A DNA stretch of 64,000 nt from Leptobrachium leishanense. Its lineage: Eukaryota > Chordata > Amphibia > Anura > Megophryidae. Below the pieces are notes generated by a model. That model was given only the letters and a program-made list of their open reading frames with translations, did not search any database and was not told the origin of the DNA. The position numbers and the translations under genes are program-made. Shown piece by piece: positions 63,784-64,000 of the stretch; positions within the stretch are counted from its first letter, which is position 1; each line of letters starts with the position of its first letter. The stretch lies in contig CM019064.1 in NCBI GenBank assembly GCA_009667805.1, forward strand, positions 274,331,662-274,395,661. The letters are read 5' to 3'.

Positions 63784-64000
63784 ATTTATCACTTCTGTTG
63801 CAAGAGATGTAAGCTGTCAAAAGCAAAGCTTGTCATAGGTCAATGTTAGGTTTGGGGACTGGTCTGTCGGGATAGGTTTCTGTTAAAGTGAATAATGAGG
63901 TGGAATGATAATACAAGTGCGTTAAGTTATATATATTTGCTAAGAAGTGTTCATAAAACAAAGGAAAAAGAAATCCCTCTCCCGCGTTTTATTCTGTTCA
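63784..64000. other. Intergenic to the window edge
   Basis: No gene or repeat recognised. Confidence 0.5.

Overview
The window looks like intergenic DNA from a vertebrate with a large, repeat-rich genome. A frog or other amphibian is my best guess and a teleost the second. The evidence is the repeat mixture: Tc1-like transposons with long IR/DR termini, a BEL/Pao LTR retrotransposon, Harbinger-like and hAT-like MITEs, TTAA-flanked elements, CR1/L2/Rex-type LINE 3' ends and a tRNA-derived SINE. I found no host protein-coding exon, rRNA or tRNA gene that I can support, and no prokaryotic feature. Every open frame with recognisable similarity belongs to a transposable element, and every one is broken.

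Layout. 0-6 kb: a Tc1 transposase scrap, palindromic MITEs, an interleaved inverted repeat, and two Tc1-like elements of different families (1618-3160 and 4026-5642). 6-13.4 kb: a BEL/Pao element (5976-13385) with matching 425-bp LTRs and a 5-bp target duplication; its gag-pol is frameshifted and the integrase core is missing. 14.8-21.9 kb: candidate solo LTRs (14841-15542, 20747-21884), a 38-bp minisatellite, a spacer-less GC-rich palindrome and Harbinger-like MITEs. 21.9-30.7 kb: an hAT-like element (21939-24568) holding two insertions, a large Harbinger-like element with internal insertions, a short L1-like GC-rich element with a target duplication, and a 26-bp minisatellite. 31.7-46.3 kb: three related TTAA-flanked elements of 1.1-1.2 kb, two of which carry about twelve consecutive hairpins, plus palindromic MITEs, minisatellites, Tc1 copy 2, hAT elements and a third candidate LTR. 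46.3-50.2 kb: AT-rich sequence in which I recognise nothing. 50.2-64 kb: a 5'-truncated LINE, further MITEs, Tc1 copy 3, nested hAT elements and a SINE.

How the parts relate. The content is a nested record of insertions, several of which can be ordered: a TTAA element inside a Harbinger-like MITE, Harbinger MITEs inside a LINE and inside two other MITEs, and a SINE inside an hAT element. Many elements are non-autonomous and would have been moved by enzymes encoded elsewhere. The most unusual structures are the hairpin-train elements, whose stems show paired T-A to C-G and T-A to G-C changes between copies, and the BEL element, whose LTRs look identical although its coding region is damaged. 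All comparisons were made by eye. No database search or alignment was run.
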